DNA of 20,194 nt from positions 1-20,194 of IMG/VR virus record IMGVR_UViG_3300030090_001713; one strand, 5' to 3'. The notes beneath the pieces are model-generated. The model did no database searches. It had not been told where the DNA came from and saw nothing but the letters and a program-made list of their open reading frames with translations. Positions 1-5,617 of this stretch are shown one piece after another (the first letter of the stretch is position 1; each line of letters starts with the position of its first letter). Source of the DNA: a virus. The translations under genes and the position numbers were made by a program.

Positions 1-380
1 AAGCAAGTATTGGCTCCATCTGGACATACGAGATCTTGTGACAGTGTTTCTCCCCTAATACTACTGCCGCCTTTTGTTCCAAAGTCTTTGATTTCATCCC
101 AGACCTTGTCATGCATTTCTAATTGATTATGAATGCCGTACTTGACTTTGATTTTACCATTATCAATTTTGTAAGCCAATGGCAATCCTATTGGTATTTC
201 TTCATGTTGATATGAATAGATACCATACTTCATGTAGAAATCCATAGACTCTTCTAATACATTAGTAGGAATTAAATCATTCTGTTTATCTATAATTGGT
301 GAATTAATGTATGTTTCCATTACCCGATCGTTGTACCATTCTTTTCGATAAACTTTCCAGTCACTGGATTTGGCTTCCAT
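1..380 (-). CDS. XkdF-like prohead (head maturation) protease, 3' end cut by window edge
   Basis: I translated this by hand from ATG at 380; 126 residues are visible before the window ends. It resembles the XkdF-like serine protease family (Peptidase_S78_2), which cleaves scaffold and capsid precursors during head maturation. His59 in YQHEEIPIG and Ser106/Ser107 in GGSSIRGE sit where the catalytic His and Ser of this family lie, and the stretch between them (LAYKIDNGKIKV...DKVWDEIK) matches the family's beta-strand core. It is the last gene of the head unit after the gp10-like gene (47 bases between them), as expected for a head operon. The start is uncertain: AGGAG lies 17 bases upstream of the ATG, next to in-frame ATA and GTA codons but no other standard start. 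The major capsid protein would be expected just beyond the left edge. Confidence 0.72.
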   Translation of the reverse strand, partial: MEAKSSDWKVYRKEWYNDRVMETYINSPIIDKQNDLIPTNVLEESMDFYMKYGIYSYQHEEIPIGLPLAYKIDNGKIKVKYGIHNQLEMHDKVWDEIKDFGTKGGSSIRGETLSQDLVCPDGANTC

Positions 381-427
381 ATTAGGATTTACTATTGCTC
401 CTATTTATTTGTAACTGTAAAGTCGGC

Positions 428-805
428 TTACAAATTCTTGACAAAAAATTCTGCTACTCGTTTTTTATTATTCTCCAAAGCTGTTCTCAAATATGGTGAA
501 GGGCCGCCATTTGGCCCAGTACCTTCTGGCGATCCGTACTCTACATATGCAGCATATTCTACATTCGTACCAATTACTTTAGACAGATACTCTCTTTTGA
601 CGTTAATAGAGGCCCGTAAACGGCCTGTATCTACTGGGACAATACGTTGGGCCTCCAAAGATATTGCGTCTGCTGTATCATCCAATGCCATATCTAACAC
701 GTCTGGATATTTGTCTTGTAATTTTCTTAAATAATTTTTAAAAGCTATTGAACCTTCTATTGTTGTTCTATTCCCTGATTTGTCTTTTATTGTAAATTTA
801 GTCAT
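428..805 (-). CDS. HK97 gp10-like head-tail connector/tail completion protein
   Basis: 125 residues, the usual size of the HK97 gp10-like family (PF04883 type), which helps complete the head-tail junction of long-tailed phages. The signature is clear: an N-terminal helix (KNYLRKLQ...DMALDDTADAISLEAQ), then PVDTGRLRASI, then VIGTNVEYAAYVEYGSPEG and PYLRTALENN. The start ATG at 805 overlaps the stop of the preceding zinc protein (TAATG), which suggests coupled translation. Its place between the Mu F-like and protease genes is unusual, since gp10-like genes more often follow the capsid and connector genes. The family assignment is from motifs I can read; the exact structural role is inferred. 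Confidence 0.85.
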   Translation of the reverse strand: MTKFTIKDKSGNRTTIEGSIAFKNYLRKLQDKYPDVLDMALDDTADAISLEAQRIVPVDTGRLRASINVKREYLSKVIGTNVEYAAYVEYGSPEGTGPNGGPSPYLRTALENNKKRVAEFFVKNL

Positions 806-1038
806 TAGTAACCTAGAACTTCATCTACAGTAGCATCGCCATACTTCTCTTTCCACTTCTTCTTAATTACCTTTTCACCTTGCTTAAACATTGCTACACG
901 CTGTCTCTTTGCCATCTGTTCCCTAGCTACTCTTTCCCCTTGCTTCCATGATATTTCATTGGTACAGGCTTGACAGAACCCATTACTTAGAATGTGTACC
1001 GACATTGGCCCAGCTCTACATTTTTTACAACTACTCAT
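805..1038 (-). CDS. Small zinc-ribbon protein with basic C-terminal helix
   Basis: 77 residues. CKKC at residues 4-7 and CQAC at 22-25 form a four-cysteine zinc knuckle. A long, very basic helix follows (KQGERVAREQMAKRQRVAMF, then KVIKKKWKEKYG). GGAG lies 7 bases upstream of the ATG at 1038, and the start overlaps the stop of the 28-residue gene before it (ATGAGTAG). A nucleic-acid or scaffold-binding role would fit the charge, but no specific function is recognisable. It sits between the Mu F-like and gp10-like genes, so it may be a minor head component or a regulator carried in the head operon. Confidence 0.75.
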   Translation of the reverse strand: MSSCKKCRAGPMSVHILSNGFCQACTNEISWKQGERVAREQMAKRQRVAMFKQGEKVIKKKWKEKYGDATVDEVLGY

Positions 1039-1117
1039 TTAGTATCTCCTGGTCGATCGGCTGAAAACAAGTGCATCCTTCATGATCGTCACCATCCCAT
1101 CCACAGTAACAGATCAT
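1031..1117 (-). CDS. 28-residue cysteine-rich microprotein
   Basis: Hand-read ORF starting at ATG 1117, which overlaps the stop of the Mu F-like gene (ATGA), and ending in ATGAGTAG, so its stop overlaps the next gene's start. It fills the gap between those two genes exactly. The sequence MICYCGWDGDDHEGCTCF has two CxC pairs with an intervening His, a plausible metal-binding knuckle. The same ATGAGTAG junction is used by another zinc microgene at 10073-10080, which supports it being a real coupled gene. Function unknown. Confidence 0.6.
   Translation of the reverse strand: MICYCGWDGDDHEGCTCFQPIDQEILNE
1049..1064. repeat. CGATCG-centred element, partial palindrome copy
   Basis: CTGGTCGATCGGCTGA: the left 11 bases match the palindrome CTGGTCGATCGACCAG exactly, the right half diverges. 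It is inside the 28-residue gene, just before the start of the 77-residue zinc gene. Confidence 0.3.
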
Positions 1118-2106
1118 GGAACCCTCGTTAAAACCGTTCTTTGATTTGGGTGCAATAACGAGTTCCCCCGAAGGGTAAATCCATAAGTTGCTCCAATCCT
1201 TTGTTGAAGAGCTATGAGGTCATCAATTAACATTCCATCAGGATGTGAAGCTAGTTCACTTGCTATGTCTTTATGTGCCGCACAAGTTCTTGCACCCGAA
1301 GCTACAACGAGCGTGTATCTAAAAGGTTTTTTGCGTAGCTTTTCTTGTTTTTTGTAAGAAGCTAACCTGCCTTCATTTACTACATTTGTAATCTCGGTTC
1401 TTGCAATTCTTGTTAGTTTGTAAGTTTCTGTGTTAATAACTTTCTGCATTTCAGCTACTGTATTAGGAATACTACGGCCTTCTATTATTGAATCTCTGAT
1501 CGTTTGATTTAATTTTGTAGATAATACTGTAGATAATTCATTGTAATTATTTGTTTGTACTTGACCAGATTGTAATATTAATATTGCTTCTTCATCAGCT
1601 TGGTCAAAGTCAATTTGAACTGTTTCTTGTTTATTTAACGATTTTTTCTTATCTGCTGCATTTACTTGCCTGACTCTTGCTCTTGCCCAAGAATAACCAG
1701 CGTCACCACCCCAAAGTAAATGAGCAACATAGCCTGCACTAGGGTTGTTTTCATTTCCCCAGTCTTTACCTTGCCTATCTACTTGATGGCGATCAAAGAA
1801 TGCTTTCATGCGTTTTACAGTCCTGGGTGATAAATTTACCCTGTTCTTAATATCTCTAGCTCTAGCAACTCCTACTTCTGTACCGCCTCTGCCAAATTCT
1901 CTACGATATTTTAATCCTTTAGCAGCTTCTTCTGCCATTGCTTTAGTAGGTTTAAAGTTAATATGTGAGTATTTATCTTGTTTCTCTAATACTTTAACTC
2001 TGTCTTCATCTGCCGCTGATTTAAACCCATGTAAATACGCAGACTTCATTTCGTCATTTACTAAATTCTTAAGATCTGCTACTAACCTAAGCATAATGTT
2101 TGGCAA
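1114..2106 (-). CDS. Mu F-like head morphogenesis protein (minor capsid)
   Basis: 330 residues from TTG at 2106. The C-terminal third matches the phage Mu gpF/SPP1 gp7 domain: YKLTRIARTEITNVVNEGRLASY at about 229-251, TCAAHKD at 274-280 and LLHPNQRT at 318-324. The usual HPNCRC cysteines are replaced by HPNQRT. Residues 92-148 hold a second conserved-looking block (RMKAFFDRH...NPSAGYVAHLLWGGDAGYSWARARV) that I recall from phage head-gene regions. Mu F-like proteins are minor head proteins encoded beside the portal, as here. The start is doubtful: the frame is open far upstream into the portal gene, with convincing-looking sequence (LDRNLAVTIKREVNRLRAAK) before the TTG but no ATG, GTG or TTG. 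An in-frame ATT at 2271 has GGAGAG 5 bases before it. Confidence 0.82.
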   Translation of the reverse strand: MPNIMLRLVADLKNLVNDEMKSAYLHGFKSAADEDRVKVLEKQDKYSHINFKPTKAMAEEAAKGLKYRREFGRGGTEVGVARARDIKNRVNLSPRTVKRMKAFFDRHQVDRQGKDWGNENNPSAGYVAHLLWGGDAGYSWARARVRQVNAADKKKSLNKQETVQIDFDQADEEAILILQSGQVQTNNYNELSTVLSTKLNQTIRDSIIEGRSIPNTVAEMQKVINTETYKLTRIARTEITNVVNEGRLASYKKQEKLRKKPFRYTLVVASGARTCAAHKDIASELASHPDGMLIDDLIALQQRIGATYGFTLRGNSLLHPNQRTVLTRVP

Positions 2107-2186
2107 TCTTTCGTTAAGCTCAGAAAAGGATTTAGCAGCCCTAAGTCTGTTAACTTCTCGTTTGATAGTTACTGCTAGGTTTCTAT

Positions 2187-3593
2187 CTAAGGCCGATACA
2201 AGTCTGCTTGTTCTTTTTGCTCCTCTTCCGCCTGCGACGTTGGCAAACTTCCTGAGTCTGTTTCTGGTAATATTAACTCTCCTTCTTCATCTAAATCTAC
2301 TGTAATTCCTACACCCTGGAACGCTGCAATAACATCAGCTTTAGTTCTTAGGTTAGCTAAGTGTTGTTGTTCATTACGTTCGTCAATGTCGTTGAATACA
2401 ATTTCCCAATCCGTAATCTTAAGAATATCTAATAACGGTTGAAAGAATCCTTTAACTAAAACATTCTGTGTTTCTGTTATTGTCCTGTCCATCATAGACA
2501 ACTGCTCGCCTTCTGCATTCAATCCACCTACTCCAGATACGTCTCCAACTGCTAATGGCATAACTCCATAAGCTGAGTTAATATCTTGATTTATTTTATC
2601 CATATATGGGATCATACCTGCCTCTCCTTGACTTGGCATGATTGTAACAAACTTAGCTCCAGATTGTCCTTCACCAGAAGATATGATCGGCACAAAATTA
2701 GGATTTCTTCTTGTTTCTTCTGCAATGTATTCTCCCAATCTGTTCAATGCCGTTTCATCTAGGTTAGGAATATCTAAGAATCCTTTTGGCGGTCTTTCTA
2801 ATCTAAACAATTTGTTCTGATAATTTTCTATTGCTAATGCAGTTTCTATTTTTTTACTTAATCCTATAATTGGTGATTCTCCATACAACCTAGCTGTAGA
2901 ACTGTATTTGTTAAAGTGTATAATCTCATCTCTTGCAAACGGAATGTCTCCTTCATTATCTTCAAATGTGTATGCTATAGGAACTAATTTAGAACCACAC
3001 TTTGGATCTGAGCAAGCTGTACCGCTCATTGCCTTTCGACAAGTTGGACAAAACTTATCATCTGTTTGAAACTTACCAAACCTGTCTGTATTGTATCTCA
3101 TCTGTTTAGAATCTTCAACCCATATTTGAGATACTTGCTTTCCTAGAATATTACCTGATTCATCTTTTACATAATCATAAACTATAGATGCCCAGGCATC
3201 GTCAAACACTTCAAGCTGTCTTATCAGTGCTTTACAAAACTCTTCACCAGTAATATCGCTGTCTCCATTGCTTGGGTCTTTCAATATCTTTTCTAAAATT
3301 GTTTTTTGGTCTTCACTAGGATTCTCAACTGTCTGCTCTAACCTGTAACCTTTAGCAACTGTCTGTGATGCAATTCTATTGATCACTGTTTGCAAATGAG
3401 AATAATTTGTTGCAAGATCTTCTAAGTGATGTAAATTGTAAATTGGATCTATACGCATTGGCCCTGAGCTGCCCATAGCAGGAGCCATATCGTAAACGGG
3501 TGTCCTGGCTTCCTTCTCTAAATTACCATCTAAGAATGTTTGTAAATTAGATGTTTGTTTGGGCTTGCTCCTAAATCTGTCTAAAAATCCCAT
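2187..3593 (-). CDS. Portal protein with internal zinc-finger insert
   Basis: 468 residues, a usual length for HK97-type portals, the dodecameric channel at the capsid vertex through which DNA enters. Supporting features are the early helix HLQTVINRIASQTVAKGYRLE, the EIIHFNKYSSTARLYGESPI block (residues about 224-243), the FRLERPPKGFLDIPN region and the late segment DINSAYGVMPLAVGDVSGVGGLNAEGEQLSMMDRT, a typical portal signature. Unusually, residues 182-199 carry CPTC and CSDPKC, a four-cysteine knuckle inserted just before the GDIPFARDEIIHFNK block. The start overlaps nothing but lies only 1 base after the stop of the ribbon-helix-helix gene. The C-terminal tail is E/Q-rich. It overlaps an open stretch in the Mu F frame. 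Confidence 0.9.
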   Translation of the reverse strand: MGFLDRFRSKPKQTSNLQTFLDGNLEKEARTPVYDMAPAMGSSGPMRIDPIYNLHHLEDLATNYSHLQTVINRIASQTVAKGYRLEQTVENPSEDQKTILEKILKDPSNGDSDITGEEFCKALIRQLEVFDDAWASIVYDYVKDESGNILGKQVSQIWVEDSKQMRYNTDRFGKFQTDDKFCPTCRKAMSGTACSDPKCGSKLVPIAYTFEDNEGDIPFARDEIIHFNKYSSTARLYGESPIIGLSKKIETALAIENYQNKLFRLERPPKGFLDIPNLDETALNRLGEYIAEETRRNPNFVPIISSGEGQSGAKFVTIMPSQGEAGMIPYMDKINQDINSAYGVMPLAVGDVSGVGGLNAEGEQLSMMDRTITETQNVLVKGFFQPLLDILKITDWEIVFNDIDERNEQQHLANLRTKADVIAAFQGVGITVDLDEEGELILPETDSGSLPTSQAEEEQKEQADLYRP

Positions 3594-3594
3594 A

Positions 3595-3774
3595 CTACCA
3601 GTCTGGGTCAGACCTCTTAGCTCTAATAAGCCTTTCTCTATTATCGGCTTGATATATGTAACTTTTAATCGCAGGCTCTAAGAATTTAGCGACAGTGACT
3701 CCATGCGTTTTAGCTAATACTTTAACATCTTCTCTGATTCGGTTGTCAATGCCTTTTAATTCGAGACGAGCCAT
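3595..3774 (-). CDS. Small ribbon-helix-helix DNA-binding protein
   Basis: Hand-read 59-residue ORF, MARLELKGIDNRIREDVKVL..., filling the gap upstream of the portal gene. A short beta-strand (ARLELKGI) is followed by two helices (NRIREDVKVLAKTHG and TVAKFLEPAIKSYIYQ), the layout of Arc/MetJ/CopG-type ribbon-helix-helix repressors. The C-terminus is basic (RERLIRAKR). Its start overlaps the stop of a 24-residue ORF (TAATG), and its stop lies one base before the portal start. As the first substantial gene after the promoter at about 3877 it is a good candidate for autoregulating the head operon. No homologue is named. Confidence 0.72.
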   Translation of the reverse strand: MARLELKGIDNRIREDVKVLAKTHGVTVAKFLEPAIKSYIYQADNRERLIRAKRSDPDW

Positions 3775-3848
3775 TATGATGACAAGCCCTTTACTATTTG
3801 AAAGTTGAAAAATTTCTCATGGATAATTTCGTGCCCCGAACTTGTCAT
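3774..3848 (-). CDS. 24-residue leader ORF at start of head operon
   Basis: Hand-read ORF MTSSGHEIIHEKFFNFQIVK... ending in TAATG, overlapping the ribbon-helix-helix start by one base. It has no ribosome binding site, but its ATG lies 29 bases downstream of the centre of a TATA box, which is where a leaderless archaeal transcript would begin. It could be a leader peptide that couples translation into the operon, or merely the 5' untranslated region. The position is the only support; the sequence is not recognisable. Confidence 0.4.
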   Translation of the reverse strand: MTSSGHEIIHEKFFNFQIVKGLSS

Positions 3849-3871
3849 CGGTATTAACAATGCCCAGTGGC

Positions 3872-3881
3872 CTTTATAAAT
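3872..3881 (-). promoter_or_regulatory. TATA box of the head operon
   Basis: Minus strand reads AAATTTATAAAGG, with TTTATAAA at 3880-3873. Its centre is 29 bases upstream of the ATG at 3848, close to the 26-27 base TATA-to-start spacing of archaeal promoters. It lies just after the stop of the preceding gene (3888) and next to a CGATCG palindrome at 3888-3903. Confidence 0.55.
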
Positions 3882-3887
3882 TTGTTT

Positions 3888-3903
3888 CTAGTCGATCGAC
3901 CAG
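3888..3903. repeat. CGATCG-centred palindrome, copy beside the head-operon promoter
   Basis: CTAGTCGATCGACCAG, 15 of 16 positions matching the palindrome CTGGTCGATCGACCAG. It spans the stop codon of the 109-residue gene and lies 8 bases upstream of the TATA box at 3880, so it could be an operator. Confidence 0.4.
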
Positions 3904-4217
3904 GTAAAGTATGTATCTTCAGCCTTTTTTCTCATCTCTTGAACTGCCTTAGATGACTGGTGCATTTTTAATTTGTTTTGTATTCTACGTCTAGATCTCT
4001 GAATAGACTCATCGCAAGGAGCAAAATGTAGCAGATCATATAAATCTGATAAGAACTTGTCTTCTTCACATAGTCTGCCTTTAGAGCTTGTAGCTCTGTA
4101 AAACTCTTGAAGCACTGAGTAATACAAGAACTTAGTATTATCTCTGCAAACGTCATGTTCTTTTAAATGACGAAATACCAGATCTTCTACCTTATTAAGC
4201 TTCTTTGTTAAACCCAT
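3888..4217 (-). CDS. Hypothetical phage protein (ESI-R-RRRIQ type)
   Basis: 109 residues with no membrane segment. The N-terminal half is helical (KLNKVEDLVFRHLKEHDVCRDN). The most conserved-looking part is DESIQRSRRRIQNKL at residues about 75-89. A similar 'SI-R-RR-IQ' stretch recurs, as I recall, in a common uncharacterised family of siphovirus proteins. GAGG lies 9 bases upstream of the ATG. It is the last gene of the unit that starts at 4876 and ends just before the head-operon promoter. Function unknown; a DNA-binding helix is possible from the arginine-rich segment. Confidence 0.6.
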   Translation of the reverse strand: MGLTKKLNKVEDLVFRHLKEHDVCRDNTKFLYYSVLQEFYRATSSKGRLCEEDKFLSDLYDLLHFAPCDESIQRSRRRIQNKLKMHQSSKAVQEMRKKAEDTYFTWSID

Positions 4218-4266
4218 CTTGTATGTCCTCTTTTATTTCATTCTGCCATTCTTCTGTTGTTAACAC
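4195..4266 (-). CDS. Possible 23-residue microprotein (GTG start)
   Basis: A GTG at 4266, two bases after the stop of the 30-residue zinc protein, opens a frame reading MLTTEEWQNEIKEDIQDGFN. It overlaps the first 23 bases of the next gene. The sequence is acidic and helical and would close the only gap in this run of overlapping genes. There is no other support, and it could equally be spacer. Confidence 0.3.
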   Translation of the reverse strand: MLTTEEWQNEIKEDIQDGFNKEA

Positions 4267-4268
4267 TT

Positions 4269-4361
4269 CTATTCCTCGCATACTAAACATTTCCACCCTG
4301 ATTCCATTAGAATCTTGGGACTATCACACTGATCACAAGAATATAAAACTAATTGTTTCAT
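4269..4361 (-). CDS. 30-residue zinc-ribbon microprotein
   Basis: Hand-read ORF MKQLVLYSCDQCDSPKILME followed by SGWKCLVCEE. CDQC and CLVC, 15 residues apart, make a minimal rubredoxin-like zinc knuckle with almost nothing else. Its ATG overlaps the stop of the 52-residue gene (ATGA). The cysteine pairs and tight overlap are the evidence that it is a gene. Function unknown; a protein- or nucleic-acid-binding zinc ribbon. Confidence 0.65.
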   Translation of the reverse strand: MKQLVLYSCDQCDSPKILMESGWKCLVCEE

Positions 4362-4516
4362 CTTTGCTCCTTTACTTGAGCCATTGTATGTTTAGCATTT
4401 ACATAGCTCATTGCTTTATTGAGTGTCTTCCAAGCTTCCCACAAATCTTTTTCTGTATCTAAACGATCTGCTAGACTAATTATATCGTCTGCTATGCTAT
4501 CACTTGTTTTATTCAT
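4358..4516 (-). CDS. 52-residue helical hypothetical protein
   Basis: Hand-read ORF MNKTSDSIADDIISLADRLD then a helix DLWEAWKTLNKAMSYVNAKH. It has no cysteines or membrane segment and is predicted mostly alpha-helical. Its start overlaps the stop of the zinc protein before it by 8 bases, and its stop overlaps the next start (ATGA). Unrecognised; the coupled position is the main evidence. Confidence 0.55.
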   Translation of the reverse strand: MNKTSDSIADDIISLADRLDTEKDLWEAWKTLNKAMSYVNAKHTMAQVKEQR

Positions 4517-4664
4517 CTATCTTAAACTCCTTGTGACAATCTAAGCAAAGTATTACATTTGATCGCTCAGAAAGATAATCATCTGTAAGATCGTAATTAA
4601 CTGCCTCACAGTGTGGGCAGAATGCGTAGTACGCTTCGTATTCTATTTTAGGTGATGATTTCAT
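4509..4664 (-). CDS. 51-residue zinc-ribbon protein
   Basis: Hand-read ORF MKSSPKIEYEAYYAFCPHCE... with CPHC at residues 16-19 and CLDC at 40-43, a classic zinc ribbon with beta-strand-rich flanks. I chose the ATG at 4664 over the in-frame ATG at 4670 because GGGAG lies 8 bases upstream of the former and only 2 of the latter, and because it forms the TAATG junction seen elsewhere in the window. Function unknown. Confidence 0.68.
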   Translation of the reverse strand: MKSSPKIEYEAYYAFCPHCEAVNYDLTDDYLSERSNVILCLDCHKEFKIDE

Positions 4665-4876
4665 TACCATTTCTCCCTGACGTAAACTCCCCAGCGGTTT
4701 CCTGGTAGTCTTGCAATTCTTGCAAATCTGCCTTCTAATCTGTTGAAGTATGCTTCGGTTTTAGCCAAATGTTTTTCTGTAAAATCATTGGTATAGTGGT
4801 AGACCATGTGGTCAAATTCCATCCAGTCGTATCTGGAGTCGTAGTCAGGTTCAGTTGTTGAGTTATCTTTGCTCAT
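4664..4876 (-). CDS. 70-residue hypothetical protein, leaderless start
   Basis: I start this gene at ATG 4876 (MSKDNSTTEPDYDSRYDWME) rather than the TTG at 4930: a TATA box (CTTATATA, 4905-4898) is centred 25.5 bases upstream of the 4876 ATG, the spacing for a leaderless archaeal mRNA, and the TTG extension would run through that TATA box. The protein is acidic at the front, then has a helix (DFTEKHLAKTEAYFNRLEGRFARIARL) and ends NRWGVYVREKW. The end is faintly like that of the 191-residue coiled-coil protein at 9054 (NDWGFWLKERRVI). It is the first gene of a unit that runs to 3888. Function unknown. Confidence 0.62.
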   Translation of the reverse strand: MSKDNSTTEPDYDSRYDWMEFDHMVYHYTNDFTEKHLAKTEAYFNRLEGRFARIARLPGNRWGVYVREKW

Positions 4877-4894
4877 ACTATAGTATTTGTGGTA

Positions 4895-4907
4895 GCATAT
4901 ATAAGCT
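4895..4907 (-). promoter_or_regulatory. TATA box, leaderless promoter of the 4876 unit
   Basis: Minus strand AAGCTTATATATGC, the same 14 bases as the plus-strand promoter at 11970-11983. Its centre is 25.5 bases from the ATG at 4876, so transcription should begin at or next to the start codon. Confidence 0.65.
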
Positions 4908-4975
4908 TTTACTTTGGAAGTTAAGCACAAATCTTACGATCGCCTAGAAATTTAGCTCTAAAAATAATTCCGAAA

Positions 4976-4986
4976 GCATATATAAT
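4976..4986 (-). promoter_or_regulatory. Possible second TATA box
   Basis: Minus strand AATTATATATGC, overlapping the stop of the small membrane-protein gene. A transcript from here would start near 4955, 25 bases before the TTG at 4930, so it could make a longer form of the next protein. It shares TATATATGC with the box at 4900. Confidence 0.35.
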
Positions 4987-5087
4987 TACAACCTTTTTAG
5001 AGTTGCAAGCGAGTATAATGCCCAAGCTACCATTGTAATTAAAACTGCCATTAAAAATCCTGTAATTATTTCAAGAACGATTTCCAA
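4986..5087 (-). CDS. 33-residue single-span membrane microprotein (TTG start)
   Basis: Hand-read ORF MEIVLEIITGFLMAVLITMV then AWALYSLATLKRL. Nearly the whole chain is one hydrophobic helix ending in a basic tail, so it should insert in the membrane with the C-terminus inside. The TTG start has GGAG 6 bases upstream and overlaps the end of the preceding zinc-ribbon gene. Tiny membrane proteins in viruses may act in lysis, exclusion or entry; none can be assigned here. Confidence 0.5.
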   Translation of the reverse strand: MEIVLEIITGFLMAVLITMVAWALYSLATLKRL

Positions 5088-5262
5088 CCATATCTCCTAC
5101 TATCGGTGTATAGATAGATTCTATTTTGCATTTGTAGCAATCAACCACAGGTCTGCCTTCTTTCTTATGATCTGCGCTAAACATAAAATGATGTTTCTCC
5201 AGGTGGCGATGTTCTTCTTCCCAACGCTCTCCACAAACAAAGCAATCAAATCTCCACCTCAT
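5071..5262 (-). CDS. 63-residue zinc-ribbon protein
   Basis: MRWRFDCFVCGERWEEEHRH begins with CFVC at residues 7-10, with CYKC at 42-45. Between them lies a His-rich segment (EEEHRHLEKHHF) that could add metal ligands. Its start overlaps the stop of the 45-residue zinc gene (ATGA). Function unknown. It is the third of three consecutive zinc proteins downstream of the promoter at about 5604. Confidence 0.72.
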   Translation of the reverse strand: MRWRFDCFVCGERWEEEHRHLEKHHFMFSADHKKEGRPVVDCYKCKIESIYTPIVGDMVGNRS

Positions 5263-5396
5263 TTAATTAACTCCAGACATTTCTTGCAATTAACAAAACT
5301 AATATGCCTATGTTTCATGATTCTGTATTCCTGTTTTGTGCAGCTATATCCACAGAGTGTTGTTTGTTCACTGTATCCTGCCTTGTGACGCTTCAT
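5259..5396 (-). CDS. 45-residue zinc-binding microprotein
   Basis: Hand-read ORF MKRHKAGYSEQTTLCGYSCT... with CGYSC at residues 15-19 and CKKC at 37-40 (FVNCKKCLELIK). The spacing of the first pair is CxxxC, not CxxC. It is basic, with several histidines (KHRHISF). It begins in the stop of the previous gene (TGATG) and ends in the start of the next (ATGA), filling the gap between them. Confidence 0.62.
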   Translation of the reverse strand: MKRHKAGYSEQTTLCGYSCTKQEYRIMKHRHISFVNCKKCLELIK

Positions 5397-5581
5397 CAAT
5401 CTATCGTAATAACTGACCCTTGAAAACAGTTGTTGATGTCAGACACTCCATATTTTAGTTTGTTATAACAATGTTTGCAACGCTCTTTATCGTCACCCAT
5501 ATTGCTATGTTTTCCTATTGGGTCGTTACATTCTATGCAAGCTTTCCATTCGTCTTTTGTTAAAGTATTCCCTTTATTCAT
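5396..5581 (-). CDS. 61-residue zinc-ribbon protein
   Basis: MNKGNTLTKDEWKACIECND has CIEC at residues 15-18 and CKHC at 35-38, separated by a segment with one His (GKHSNMGDDKER). A zinc ribbon of unknown partner. It is the first gene of a unit with a TATA box (minus TTATATAA at 5607-5600) centred 22.5 bases upstream of the ATG, slightly short for a leaderless start; the box sits within an inverted repeat. Confidence 0.7.
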   Translation of the reverse strand: MNKGNTLTKDEWKACIECNDPIGKHSNMGDDKERCKHCYNKLKYGVSDINNCFQGSVITID

Positions 5582-5584
5582 ATT

Positions 5585-5610
5585 GGGTTATATGTGCTGT
5601 TATATAACCC
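5585..5610 (-). promoter_or_regulatory. Inverted repeat containing a TATA box, after the terminase gene
   Basis: Two perfect 9-base arms, GGGTTATAT (5585-5593) and ATATAACCC (5602-5610), flank an 8-base spacer. The right arm contains the palindromic TTATATAA box. It lies between the end of the large terminase gene and the start of the 61-residue zinc gene. It could be an operator overlapping a promoter, a hairpin ending the terminase transcript, or both. Confidence 0.55.
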
Positions 5611-5617
5611 TTTTACG

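Noticed and set aside
438-734. Open plus-strand frame across the gp10-like gene
   Set aside because: Antisense shadow of a gene with a clear family signature; no promoter or ribosome site.
1808-2305. 165-codon plus-strand frame across the Mu F/portal junction
   Set aside because: Opposite strand of two recognised genes with low-complexity leucine/serine sequence; composition effect.
4877-4930. TTG-started extension of the 70-residue protein
   Set aside because: The extension would be translated through the TATA box whose spacing fits the ATG at 4876; kept only as a possible longer form from the upstream box.
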